Shown here one piece after another: positions 46,413 to 57,277 of a stretch of DNA of 64,000 nucleotides. Under the pieces are notes generated by a model that was not told the origin of the DNA, ran no database searches, and was given only the letters and a program-made list of their open reading frames with translations. This DNA comes from Hibiscus mutabilis. Its lineage: Eukaryota; Streptophyta; Magnoliopsida; Malvales; Malvaceae. The position numbers and the translations under genes are program-made. The DNA lies in contig CM033712.1 of assembly GCA_019671005.1 (NCBI GenBank), forward strand, positions 71,064,479-71,128,478. Direction: 5' to 3'. Position 1 is the first letter of the stretch, and each line of letters starts with the position of its first letter.

Positions 46413-47286
46413 ATGGCTGCTCCCACCTTTTCCCTGACACTTCTCTGTTTTGCTTCATTGCTATCCTTTTTTGCTTTGGTGAACGCAAGGATCCCCGGCG
46501 TTTACTCCGGCGGCTCTTGGTAAACTGCCCATGCTACCTTTTACGGCGGCAGTGACGCGTCCGGTACAATGGGTATGAAAAAAATCGCTTCTTTTCTTTG
46601 TAATCTGCTCCGTTATGGTCCTGTCAAACCCATGAAAATGTGTATGAAAAAAACAAACAAATGGTTTTTGTTTTCTTTGTTGTTGTTGGTTTAGGGGTGC
46701 ATGTGGGTACGGGAATCTGTACAGCCAAGGCTACGGCGTGAACACAGCAGCTTTAAGCACTGCACTTTTCAACAGTTGCCTTAGCTGCGGCGCTTGCTTT
46801 GACATTAAATGTGCAAACGACCCGAGGTGGTGTCACCCTGGTAGCCCTTCCATTTTTGTCACCGCCACTAACTTTTGCCCGCCTAATTTCGCACAACCCA
46901 GTGACAATGGCGGCTGGTGCAACCCTCCTCGCCCTCATTTTGACCTCGCCATGCCTATGTTCCTCAAGATCGCCGAGTACCGTGCCGGTATCGTCCCCGT
47001 CTCCTTCCGAAGGTGAGTCTGCGAAAACTCTAGGAGTTGGTTTATTTGGTTACTTGTGGGAAAAAATGGGAAAGCAGAGAAGGAAAATTGGTTTTCTGTT
47101 TTCATAGGAACCAAAACTGGTTGGTTGAGCCTGAGCCGCAACTGGGGTCAAAACTGGCAGTCAAACGCCGTTTTGGTGGGCCAGGCACTGTCGTTCAGAG
47201 TCACCGGCAGTGATAAACGGACCTCAACTTCTTGGAACGTGGCACCTCCTAATTGGCAGTTCGGTCAAACCTTCACCGGCAACTAA
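46413..47286 (+). pseudogene. EXPA9: Alpha-expansin, broken (EXPA9 position)
   Basis: Alpha-expansins are secreted wall-loosening proteins. Exon 1 (46413-46572) encodes a signal peptide (LTLLCFASLLSFFALVNA) then ARIPGVYSGGSW, a TAA stop (46521-46523) and TAHATFYGGSDASGTMG. Exon 2 (46696-47012) has GACGYGNLYSQGYG, CGACF, NFCPPNFA and HFDLAMPMF with the HFD catalytic-like motif. The third exon should start with the VPCRK...VSVKG stretch, but about 120 bp are missing. Homology resumes at 47107 (GTKTGWLSLSRNWGQNW) and ends early at TFTGN-stop, without the usual final residues. The nonsense codon, the deletion and the clipped end make a functional product unlikely. The symbol rests on family plus the recalled order EXPA9-ABCI20-TRS23 in Arabidopsis. 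Confidence 0.8.
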
Positions 47287-48006
47287 CATCCCATATTTTT
47301 TGACCTAAAGATCACTTATTTTCATAGCTCTCATATTGTAAGTCATTTTAGGTAAACAATATGCCAACGAAGTTAAGTCATAATATTATTAAAGATTTTT
47401 CAAGCAATAATCAAGCTTGAATAAATGAGATATGAACAACAACCGACTAACTAAATATACTTGTTTTGAACCCAAAAAAAAATAGTTTATATGGTGACAT
47501 GAACCGTTGGCTTGTATTAGTCCATTTAATGAATGATTAGAGAGGTACACTTATTTTGCTTTTAAAAAGGTAACCTTTTTTTCCATGTACACATTCGTGT
47601 TGAGGAAGAAACTATAGTCCTTTCATTGTGGGGGTACTAAGTGTGTGTATTTATAAAAATCCTTTTTGCATAAGCTTACCAAAAGTAGTGAAAAGATCTT
47701 TTATTCAAAAGATTTGAATGTAGTTGCAGACACATAGGCTAAGTGGGAAATGGAATATGGTACCAAAAGAGCTTACATTTGTGTTTGCTTCATATGGAAG
47801 AATCCTTCCTTTCAAGTTGATGACTCATGCAAATATCTGCACATTGGGCATTGCACTTCGTTTTAAAGGTTGGAACTTTTAGAAGTTGAAGAATAGCTTT
47901 GCTTTGATGCCATTGAATTAAAGTACTATATTTCTGGGAATACTGAGATTTGACCTCAAGGGATGCTGAGTACACGTATTTTCCTTGTATAAAGATATAA
48001 AAGAAC
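47287..48006. other. Intergenic
   Basis: Expansin 3' flank followed by unique-looking AT-rich DNA. No gene supported until the tRNA. Confidence 0.5.
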
Positions 48007-48079
48007 CGCCGTCTGTGGGAATCGAACCCACGACCACGTGGTTAAAAGCCACGCGCTCTACCGGCTGAGCTAAGACGGC
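48007..48079 (-). tRNA. trnK-UUU (nuclear): tRNA-Lys (UUU)
   Basis: The minus strand folds as a complete 73-base cloverleaf: acceptor GCCGTCT/AGACGGC with discriminator G, D arm GCTC...GAGC, anticodon stem CGTGG/CCACG with loop CTTTTAA (anticodon UUU), and T arm GTGGG-TTCGATT-CCCAC. No intron and no encoded CCA. The A and B box promoter regions are present (TTAGCTCAGCCGG and GGTTCGATTCC). A short T run (TTCTTTTA) just downstream can end Pol III transcription. It sits between the expansin and the ABC gene. Confidence 0.96.
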
Positions 48080-48761
48080 AAGATTGAGACTATTCTCTTC
48101 TTCTTTAAATGATTGAATTATTGTTATAAACTAACCACAAACAAAACAATTTTTGTTGAATTATTGTTATATTTTTGCTTATCGAAGTATGTCACAATCA
48201 ACAGCCAATTGATTTTGTAGAATAAACACGAAATTTCTAAAATTAGAAGTATAAATTTTAGCATTATAGATGAAATAAAATTAGATTGAGAATTTTATAA
48301 TAAGTCCGACTTAAAATTATACACTTTGTGAGAGTACAATGCAAGCCTCTTCACTCAAAAACATCAAGCTTTTTACACCATAGGCGTAAGGCATATTTGC
48401 TCTGAACCTATTAAATACTAAAAATATTCATTTTGTTTTAGAAAATGATATCTGTTAATGGGATCTAGTTAAAAATATCTAAAATTTTGAAGCTTAGTAT
48501 GGATTCTTAAAAATTTTGAGAGGGCCAAATAAAAAATAATTAAAAACTAGAGGGCTATTTGACAATTTTCAAACTAGTCATGCTTATGTTCCGCCCCTGT
48601 GTACATGGTGGTGGGTTTCCTGACCGTTATTTCATGGTTTCTTAGGAGGACAAACGATTACGAATATATTCATAGCTTATGCAGAAAGGCATTGGGGTTG
48701 ACAATCTCCAAGCTTATTGCTGTAAGAAAGCTGAAAGAACTTGACATCAGTTTGAGTTTAT
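48080..48761. other. Intergenic between tRNA and ABC gene
   Basis: AT-rich DNA. At about 48480-48600 an ATTTTGAGAGGGCC ... CCGCCCCTG segment looks like the right end of a decayed hAT-type MITE. No gene supported. Confidence 0.45.
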
Positions 48762-50457
48762 TTATTGCCTTAAAACTTTGTTCGAGCTTAACACAAAATT
48801 TTCTTCACCAGCAACTGTGGCCCAGCCATTGTTTAATGCACGAACGGCAGCTCGTGCGGGATCCCCCGTCACACGGCTTCCCTCAACCTGGTTTTCAAAT
48901 TCCGGGAGACCAAGCAATTTCCGATCTCTTCTTTTCTTTCTCTCTTCATCTCTTTCTTTCCTCAACCAGCTCTCTACTGTTCTCTGCAAGTACAGATAAG
49001 TATAACTGAGGCTAAAAAGTACTCTTTTTAAGTCAAAACAAATAAGAAAGTTAAACTAGCTTCATTCATAACAAATAATAGTGCATCCTCCATGAGAGAT
49101 CAATATCTAATACCTAGAGCAAAAACCAAGTCCAAGAATTTTTAAATTACACATATAATACAAAGTAATTTAAATGCTAGTTTGCATCTCAAGAGAGAAA
49201 AAGAAGAAGAAGAAAACAGCTGGTTACTTAACTGAAGCTAGTACGTTTCTTCATTTTTTTAAAAATGCTTAGCCAAATTATTATAATAACCTACACATTT
49301 TACTTGAACCATTCATATAGTGAAAGAAAATGAGCTATGAGATACTACCTCTCACCATTTCATATACTGCATCAAAATGCATACCTTAATTAGTTCAGCT
49401 CTTCTTTGGGGATCAATACCTGCAACTCCAAAAATCATTTTCTCAGCAGAAATGTCCATTTGAATTGGAACCTCAAATCCTGCAAAAGCAACATCACGTC
49501 TCCACTGCAAAAGAAAAACCCCTTTAGTTTTACTGATTTTTTTAAAACAAAACTAGTACCACCAACGAATGCATTCAATTACTTACAGTCTATGTTACCC
49601 AGATTAGGATGAGTGTCAGATATGGATGTGCCCGACACGGCTAGGCTCAATTTTCTTTAAAAAAATTCCAATAATCTGGGAGATTGTACCCCTATACCTT
49701 TCGAATATGTGTTGGTAAAAGGAATCATGTACATTAGGAAAAATGAAGAGTTCCACCTAACATAGCTTACAATTCCTTTGACATAGATTTAGCTCATAAA
49801 GGAACTTTAAAATAAACAAGTTTTCTTCATGCAAACTACAGCTAATTCATCTAAATGAATTCAATGCAACTAAAATTGAAACCCAAATAAATGACTTTTC
49901 CCAGAATTTCCCTTCTCAATACGAAAGACAGTTGCATTTCCCCCCAATCATGTCTCAATGAGACAAGTTTTAGTTCATTCAACAATTCAAGCATAAATCT
50001 TTAACTTCGTTACATTAGCAAAATTTTCCAAAATCCTAGAAAAACACTAAAACTAACCTCTCCTCCAAGATAACAAAGATCACCGGAGGACGCCAAAACG
50101 GTGTCGTGAAAAGCGGATCTTCCCAACACTCGAACCATGTGCGGTTCAACCATATGCTTCCCTCCAAGAATCTTCAATATCGTTGTTTTCCCTATCAATC
50201 ATTGGAACAAATAAATGAAAAACTAAAAAAATGGATTTATCATTTCAATTTCCTATATTTTCCGTTAATATAAACTAATTAACTAACCAGCGCCATTGGA
50301 TCCGACGAGGAGACACCGATCGCCGGCGTTGAGAGTAAGAGAGAAATCGTCAATAAGAGGACTTGGACCCCGGCGGTGGATGACCGTCGATTCCAGGATA
50401 CGTGAATCTCAAACCGTTGATCTCCACCGTTGGTTTCGAACTCTCAATCACCGCCAT
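48762..50457 (-). pseudogene. ABCI20: ABC-type ATPase ABCI20-like, catalytic middle missing
   Basis: Soluble ABC ATPase of the plant ABCI19-21 group (ER/cytokinin-related proteins in Arabidopsis). Minus-strand exons: 50288-50457 (PTVEINGLRFTYPGIDGHPP ... LLVGSNGAG), 50058-50191 (GKTTILKILGGKHMVEP ... GDLCYLGGE), 49385-49504 (WRRDVAFAGFEVPIQMDISA ... AELIK) and 48762-48983 (RTVESWLRKERDEERKKRRD ... NKVLRQ, stop). Walker A (GSNGAGKTT) spans the first intron. The roughly 110 residues normally following AELIK are absent: the SDGQ signature, Walker B and switch histidine. The 400 bp between the last two exons shows no trace of them. There is also one extra base near 50361 that shifts exon 1. It cannot hydrolyse ATP normally. 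It faces TRAPPC4 across a short shared promoter. Confidence 0.82.
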
Positions 50458-50769
50458 TTCTTTGAGTAGGTGAGTTCCCCCCTCACCAAAATTTTCAAAA
50501 GTATTTATAAATTATAATCTCCACCGGATTTTTCTTTAATTTACGAAAGCACCCTTGCTCTTCTACGTGGCGCCATCGGAGCCAAGTTTCGATGTAGTTT
50601 ATACTTAACCGTAAATTGCTTTGTAAAGAGAGGGTAAAAACGTCAATAAATTTGGAAATTAAAATACAGAATACGACTTTGCAATTTCCCGGATCATAAC
50701 AGAAAATAGCTTACTACTCTGATTTTCAATTAACGAGTTTTAGGGTTTCGAATTTGATTCCCTTTGAAA
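50458..50769. promoter_or_regulatory. Shared divergent promoter region (ABCI20 / TRAPPC4)
   Basis: Only 312 bp separate the two start codons, which point away from each other. There is no strong TATA box. It holds both 5' leaders and the core promoters. Confidence 0.55.
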
Positions 50770-52446
50770 ATGGCGGCGATTTACAGTCTTTATATAATCA
50801 ATAAATCGGGAGGCTTGATCTTCTACAAGGTATCACTACGTCGAAATATCTTCCTGTTTGTTTCTCGAGAATGTTTGCTCATTTTTTTGTTTTATTTTTA
50901 GGATTATGGATCAAAGGGACGCATGGATACGAATGATAGCTTGAGAGTGGCTAGTTTATGGCATTCGATGCACGCGATCTCACAGCAGCTATCGCCTATC
51001 ACTGGTTGTTCGGGAATTGAGCTACTTGAAGCTGATACATTTGATCTCAATTGTTTCCAATCCCTTACTGGTAAATTATGTTTTCCGAAATCATTAAAAA
51101 GTATTATCTTGCTTTATATTAATTAATGGGAAATTTTGAAGTGTGAAAGAAGAATGGAATAAACTGATTTTATAGATCTGATTTTCCCATTTAGAAGTTG
51201 TAGAATTCGTTCAGCCATTGTTTGAATGCTTGGAGATGCGATAGAGGAAAAGAAATTTGCCTCCTCTTTTCCTAAAACATGGAATTAGGAATTCATATCA
51301 TCTAATTTAAGCTAATAAACTTAAGTTTCTGTGAAAAATCACTTATTTTTATGCTTATGTCGATAAAGGAAGCCTGCATTATGTTCTGAATGCAGTTGGC
51401 AATCATCTAGTTTGAAGCTTAAATAATGTACTACAAATGTTGCCAGTTAATACTCTGTAAGTTAAGTTTTTGAGCATTTGTTTACGCTTCAACTCCATAA
51501 TAGGATATTCAATGGAAAGAAATTCATACTCTGATTTTTGCCATTAATCTTTGTTACTCTCAAAATTGAAACACCCAAAGCATTTCGAATTACCCAAAGA
51601 CCCTAAATACATGAAAAAACTTTTAAAATGTTGATATGCCCTTATCAAAGACCCTCAAATACAACCGAGTAGAAAAAAGATTTTAAAATGGAATAAATTC
51701 AGATCATGCTTTGTATTCATATCTGATTTAAACAATATTCTTTCTAGGACATGACCATCTGATGAAAAATGATTGGTTACTTACCAATTGAAAAAAATCT
51801 CTGAGCTACAAATATGTAAAAGAAAGAATAAAATTCTTTCTTGACATTGTATTATAGAATTACAAATCTTTGGATTGATTAATATTCAAGATTTGTCTTG
51901 GATAAAAAGCATAAAGATTTGTCCCCAAAAAAATAGTAATAAACATGCCGTAGAGAAAACTGATAGATATCTATTTAGGAAGTTGTTGGATTGAACAACT
52001 ATATTTAGAGATGATCTAAGGTGAGAATTTTCTAATGAATAGTTTAATCATTGAGATTATAGTATCTGAAAATTGGTAAACTTGAAACTACTTGATTACC
52101 CATTTCTCTTTGTTGGTCTAGCGGCAATTTATGATGAATAAACCACTTGTTCTTGCAGTTGCTTGAAATGTTTTCTTAGGATGTAAAATTTTGGAAGGTA
52201 CTCTTGCATGTGTTGATTTTGTAAATATTTATATTGTTGTAACATGCAGGGACGAAGTTCTTTGTGGTCTGCGAACCTGGAACACAGCACATGGAAGCTC
52301 TCTTGAAATTCATATATGAGCTTTACACCGATTATGTCTTGAAGAATCCCTTCTATGAGATGGAGATGCCTATACGGTGCGAGCTCTTTGACATTAAACT
52401 AACACAGGCAATACAGAAGGATCGCGTTGCGCTGTTGGGACGATGA
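50770..52446 (+). CDS. TRAPPC4: TRAPP complex subunit 4 (TRS23 homologue)
   Basis: TRAPPC4/Trs23 is a core subunit of the TRAPP vesicle-tethering complex, which activates Rab GTPases at the Golgi and in cell-plate formation. Exons: 50770-50829 (20 codons), 50902-51070 and 52250-52446; both introns are GT-AG and the second is 1.18 kb. The predicted product is 141 residues, the usual plant length. It starts MAAIYSLYIINKSGGLIFYK, the sybindin/longin N-terminal strand, and contains GTKFFVVCEP, FIYELYTDYVLKNPFYEMEM and IRCELFD near the C-terminus. There are no frame breaks and no missing blocks. It is divergent from the ABCI20 relic, as recalled for AT5G02280/AT5G02270. Confidence 0.95.
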
Positions 52447-53204
52447 AATTGTCCTCCAACTGGTATCAAATCAAATTCCCACCTTGCTCTTGGTTTGTAT
52501 CAGCTATGTTAATGTGATGCCTAGTAGACCCCTGTGCTCAGTTCATAAATGCTGTGTGATTTACAGCATTGGATGATTAGGGGCAGCTGTTTTTCTCAAT
52601 TAGGTTAGCAATGAGAAACTTGGAAAACTTAGAAAACGTCTCGTGTTTTGAGCATAGTAGGAAATGCATCATCATAAGTTACAGGTTAATCCCCCTTCTT
52701 TGCATGAAAGCAATCTTCAATAGGACTAAGAGACCAAGTCTTCACTGATGGGACCAAAAAACCAATTTGTACTATTCTCCAATAATATTTACCTTCCCAA
52801 TGTGCCCTTGGCATTTCCCTCATCACACAAGCTTAAATTATTGTTTATTTACACTCTTTTGTGTCATTTATGTCCCCAAAACTTCTGGGATCTCATCATA
52901 TTGCATCAAAATTCTATGGTCTCTCCATCTCCATATCATCCATACACATCTTGAAGCAAATAGAAAGGAGCTTTCCATTCATTCATTAGAAAACAGACTC
53001 ACTTTTACACAAAAATATCATCATAGCATATTCTGACATAGCAGACATGCATAATTAAGACCTAAATACTATTATTTCAGCATATAATTAAGGCAAATCC
53101 AGATGAAGATTTGCTGATACACACTATGTCATAGAATTATTTTGTTAATAAAAGACAAAGAAGCCCAGTCTGGTTCCATGGATGGATCTGTGTTTTCCAC
53201 GCTC
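52447..53204. other. Convergent intergenic region
   Basis: 3' flanks of TRAPPC4 (+) and the metallothionein (-). The short open frames at 52748-53036 have no recognisable features. Confidence 0.5.
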
Positions 53205-53658
53205 CTATTTGCAATTGCAAGGGTTGCAGGTGCAGTTGTCTCCACACTTGCATCCATTCTCAGCCCCAACTCCCATCTCAGATCCCTCAAAATGCCTGCA
53301 TGTATTCAAAAACAGTAAATCAAAAGCTTTTTTCTAAAAAAAAAAAACAAATTTACTCTGTTTTTCTATGTCTCTGATACGTACGTTTTCTGGGGTGCCA
53401 CGCCAAGAACAAGAGTCTCGGTTGTGGTCCTCTCGTCAACTACGTCAGGGAACATCTTGCATCTGCAAAATCATTCACAAAAGAAGCTTTAACCAACATC
53501 AATAGCAAAAATAAACGATTTTGAGGAGATCCTTTAAAAAGGAAACGAAAATTTTAATTAATTAAGTGGTGTAAAAAGGGAGAAAAGAATTACCCTCCAC
53601 AGCCGTTGCCGCACTTGCAACCAGAGCCGCAGCCACAGTTTCCTCCGCAGCAAGACAT
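53205..53658 (-). CDS. MT2: Type 2 metallothionein
   Basis: A small cytosolic cysteine-rich protein that binds Cu and Zn and buffers metals and oxidants. Exons on the minus strand: 53594-53658, 53385-53462 and 53205-53295 (GT-AG), 234 bases in total, 77 residues. The N-terminal cluster is MSCCGGNCGCGSGCKCGNGC (C-C, CxC and CxxC pattern that defines type 2), followed by GGCKMFPD. The spacer contains ETLVLGVAP and the C-terminal cluster is NGCKCGDNCTCNPCNCK. It is complete with no damage. The position corresponds to MT2B (AT5G02380, recalled). Confidence 0.96.
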
Positions 53659-53742
53659 TTTTTCTCTGGCTAAAAGACTGAAATGATTTTGATGGAAATC
53701 AGACGGATGTTTGTACGAGTTTACAGGGAAGACAAGGCTCTG

Positions 53743-53750
53743 AATTTATA
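53743..53750 (-). promoter_or_regulatory. TATA box of metallothionein gene
   Basis: TATAAATT on the minus strand, in GTCTATAAATTCAGAG, lies about 90 bp before the ATG. Further upstream (about 53790) is ACACGTGTC, a G-box-like site. Confidence 0.65.
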
Positions 53751-54542
53751 GACGGGAGAGAGGATACAACTTTGATGTCAACCGTACACGTGTCATGAAT
53801 TGACGTCGTGTTTATCCAAAGGGTATAGTATCAAGCTACGTATACACGCTCTCTTCCGCATATCACTCCAAATTATCTCCCAACAAAAATCCTATACCTT
53901 TAATTACATATTTTTTTTATGTTTTACATTAATATATATTAAATTTAACGTTCTAAAAAATATATTTTATCTCTAAATTTTATACTTTAATCATTTTCAA
54001 ATGTTAAATGTGAAACAAAAAAGATCTGTGCCTTTTTGGGCTCTTTTTATCTTTTATTATATTTTTTATGTGTAGGTGATGTGATGATTAATGGATAAAA
54101 CTGTCTGCTTTTAATTATATCTTTTTTAAAATTTTATTTTAAAAATTTAAAATGTTTATGGATAAAATCACTGTATTTTTAGAATTAACGTAGATCTGTA
54201 AATGATTCTCTCTTGTTTACTTTTTTTGGCAAAAAGGACGGTTCCAGGCTTCTCTCGGTTCCTTTTTTAAACTTTTTGGATGGTTCCCTATTATATTTTG
54301 CTTTCCAGCCAACATGCAATCATGCACCATGGGTGGTTCTAATAAGAAAAAGCACAAGCCTCAAGGTATATTATAAAACATAAAAAAAAGATGGAATTTT
54401 TGCAACTATAAGAGGTTGATTGTTTTTCAAGTAATGTTAATGAAAACTAATGTTTAGTTTCTTACTTAATTATTACCGATAACTAATTCCATATAATTTG
54501 CCTAATCTCTTTCGAAGTTTGGGTATTAATTACACGACCAAA
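53751..54542. other. AT-rich intergenic, metallothionein upstream side
   Basis: Promoter of the metallothionein gene, then AT-rich DNA up to the 3' end of the DUF4378 gene. No gene supported. Confidence 0.5.
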
Positions 54543-57277
54543 TCAAGTTACAAAACTTTTTAGTTCTGAGGATCCAGTTGAGGAAGAAAACTCTTGTAAA
54601 AGATCATTGAAAATGAGGTCTTCAACCTCAAGCGCTAAGGTTTCATGTTCCGTCTGTAGGCTCATCCACCCATCATCTCCCATTAGATCTCTACCGGCAA
54701 CATAGTCCAAGGGTTTATCGTAGCCGGTTTTGAAGCTCAAAAACCAGCTTATCCTTTCCCACACTTGTTCCAGCACATGGCGTCCCGCCGGCATCGGACG
54801 AAGGTGGCATAAATGAGATAAAACTCTGGGGTAATAACTATGGGATCTTTCGTAAACATCTAGTAGTACCTCATTGATTAGTGCAAACAAAAGTGGGTGA
54901 TTACAGTAACCCACTTCTTCTCCTTCCGCTGAACAATTCGGATCACAGATGGCGCAGCCTCTGATTTCCTCGTACATCATGGGATCCAATGGCTGCTTAT
55001 CTGCGTGCCACGCTCCCAGTGCTTCGTCCCCACTAAATCCTGCTAGTTCAAGCACATCTTTCACGTATCTGAATTCCTGTTTGTCGATTGCGTCTAGATC
55101 CTTCTTTAAATCCTCTAATAGCTGCAACTCAATTATGCCCCCGCCAGCCACCTTAAGGATATCCTTCGATTCTCGTTGCAGGTCGTCGGAAAGCTCGAAG
55201 CTTTGGCTTAGCTCTATATCTGCATCTCGCCATGAACCATTGATTGATATAAATTAGTAAGGCCGGGAATGTGTATTCTTTTCATTTAACAGATCAAACA
55301 ATAGGGCATGTACCTTGTAATTTGGAACATTCTGCAGATGTGTCTGTTGGTTCTTCCATCTTTGTAATTGGCATGGTTTCAGGCTTACTGTCCTGTTCGC
55401 TTTGTGAAATATTGTCTGTTATGATCATTGAGTTCTCCGGTTCATCATCGGGTTTTTTCACTTGAGATAACTGGTCTGAAAAATGTTGAAATGAATTATC
55501 TTCGGACTCCAAGTTATCTACTTCTGAACTATAACCCAAAGCCACTGATTCTAGGAATTTGTGTTCATCAACATGGGTGGACATATCTGGAGATATGGAA
55601 ATGCCTCACGGAGATAAGCAGCAGAATATAGCTCAGGAGATGAAAGGATTCTTCTCATGGATTTTTTCCTACTTCGACGCAATTCGAATGGTTCGTCTCG
55701 TCTTCCTCGTATACTCTTGGAGATACTTTCTTCTTTAGATTCTTTACTGCAACTATGTTCATACAGTTGTGCATATCTATCCATAGACTCATTGAAAGAC
55801 GTTTTTCGCTCGCGGGCCGAACGCGAAGACAAAAGCTTTCTCGTCCTTGCAGGGTCCTTCACATGATCCACAATGTCTGGTGACAAGTCCTTTGAAAAAC
55901 CTTTCTGGTGAGGGATTTTGTGAAGGACAGCATCCATGGCAATCCTATGCCTCTCTTTCGTTCTCTCCTCGATTACATATCTTAGATTCTCGCTAAGACA
56001 CTTGAATCTCTTTCTCGCCATTTCGGATCGATTCAGATCGTGGGATGAAGTAGGTGAAGACGACATGTCGGCCAGTTTGGCCTGTGCTTGGTTTAGAATA
56101 TGAATACCCTCACCCCTATGATCTTTGGCTATCATCGGCATCGATTTCCTGCAGAAATCTTCTGCAGACTCGTAATCACCGGGCTTTTCTCCATTAGAAC
56201 TAACATCGACCTCCTTTCTTTTACCATCGAACCAGGTTCCATCAGGGCTCTGGTTTCCCCTGCTGGTTGAACCAGTTGAAGGGAAACTCTCACACTGTGA
56301 CATCCCCATTTTAGCATCCATAGCTAGTTGTTTATGAAAATGGTGAGCCAAAGGTGAGTCCGGATCCTGCAAAACCGTCAATAAAAACCCTTGGTTCATC
56401 TTGATTATATCCAAAGCATCCATTAAATACTTTGATTCATGTCCTGGACCATCTCTATCATTATTATATTCATGTACAGCTTTCTTTCTCACATCAAGTT
56501 CTTCCCGCGATAAAATGGCACTCTCGAGCAAAGTTTTCGTATTTTCATCAACTTTTTCTTTGCCCCAACAGGTCCAAGGACTGCAGTATTCATAATTTTC
56601 ATCGCTGCTAGCACATTCCTCCGACACGGCTTGATCCTCGGCACAGCTTTCATTGCAGATACCTTTGTTCTTGTCGGCTCTTGGTCGACTCCCATGAGTT
56701 TGTTCCATGTCAGGGAGATGTTCAACTTGATTATCTGGATCCGATTTCGATTGTATGGGGTATGTCGAACTTCTCTGATGGTTGCCTTTGCCCTTGTCAG
56801 TTATAAGTGCCTTCAATCGAGATGTCACCGAACCTTTACATCCTGTACCTGGCGATTTCTTCTTTCCTTCAACCTGCAAGTGTTTAGGTAGATACAACTA
56901 CATATTCCTGTATTGGATACGTACTTGTATTGAACATTTCGTAAACATATATCGGATTACATCCACTCACCTTAGAGTTAGAGTCTGGTGCTTCAGCTTT
57001 CTTATGTTTTGAAGAATCATCAGCATTTTTATTTGATTCTTCAGCCCCTGTGAATGTGATATGAAACCATGGATACTTTTACATATATAAATTGTGGAAT
57101 AAATAATTATGATTCTGAACTGAACCGCTTACCTGCATCTTGCTTCTTGCTTGAAATTCTCTTCTTAATAAAACGCCGATTCCAACGATGGTATTTGAGT
57201 ACATGAAAAATACCCCACATGCAACTGGGATGATGCTGACCTTGCGGGATTGACATGTTGGAGCTGTTGCTTCGCAT
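54543..57277 (-). CDS. DUF4378 protein, TRM-like (TON1-recruiting motif family), one frameshift
   Basis: Minus-strand exons: 57133-57277, 56971-57047, 55314-56873 and 54543-55219, all GT-AG, totalling 2459 bases, one short of an 819-residue frame. The N-terminus has HHPSCMWGIFHVLKYHRWNR, the opening block of this family. The middle is polar, with SRLKALITDK and YLMDALDIIKMNQGFLLTVL (DUF3741-like helix) and RRSRKKSMRRILSSPE. The last exon is the DUF4378 domain (FRYVKDVLELAGF; NHPLLFALINEVLLDVYERS; LDYVAGRDLMGDDGWMSLQ; EVEDLIFNDLL). Proteins of this type bind microtubules or the TON1/PP2A complex; a role for this one is inference. The frame breaks near 55589, where CTCCAG is probably CTCCCAG. 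The start at 57277 is the ATG nearest the first conserved block; an upstream start is possible. Confidence 0.82.

Noticed and set aside
48480..48600. Possible second hAT MITE ending CCGCCCCTG
   Set aside because: No matching left end or target duplication was found.
48599..49009. 136-codon + strand open frame
   Set aside because: It overlaps the last ABCI20 exon in antisense; the minus strand has clear homology.
52748..53036. Open frames downstream of TRAPPC4
   Set aside because: They lie in the convergent 3' region and show no family features.
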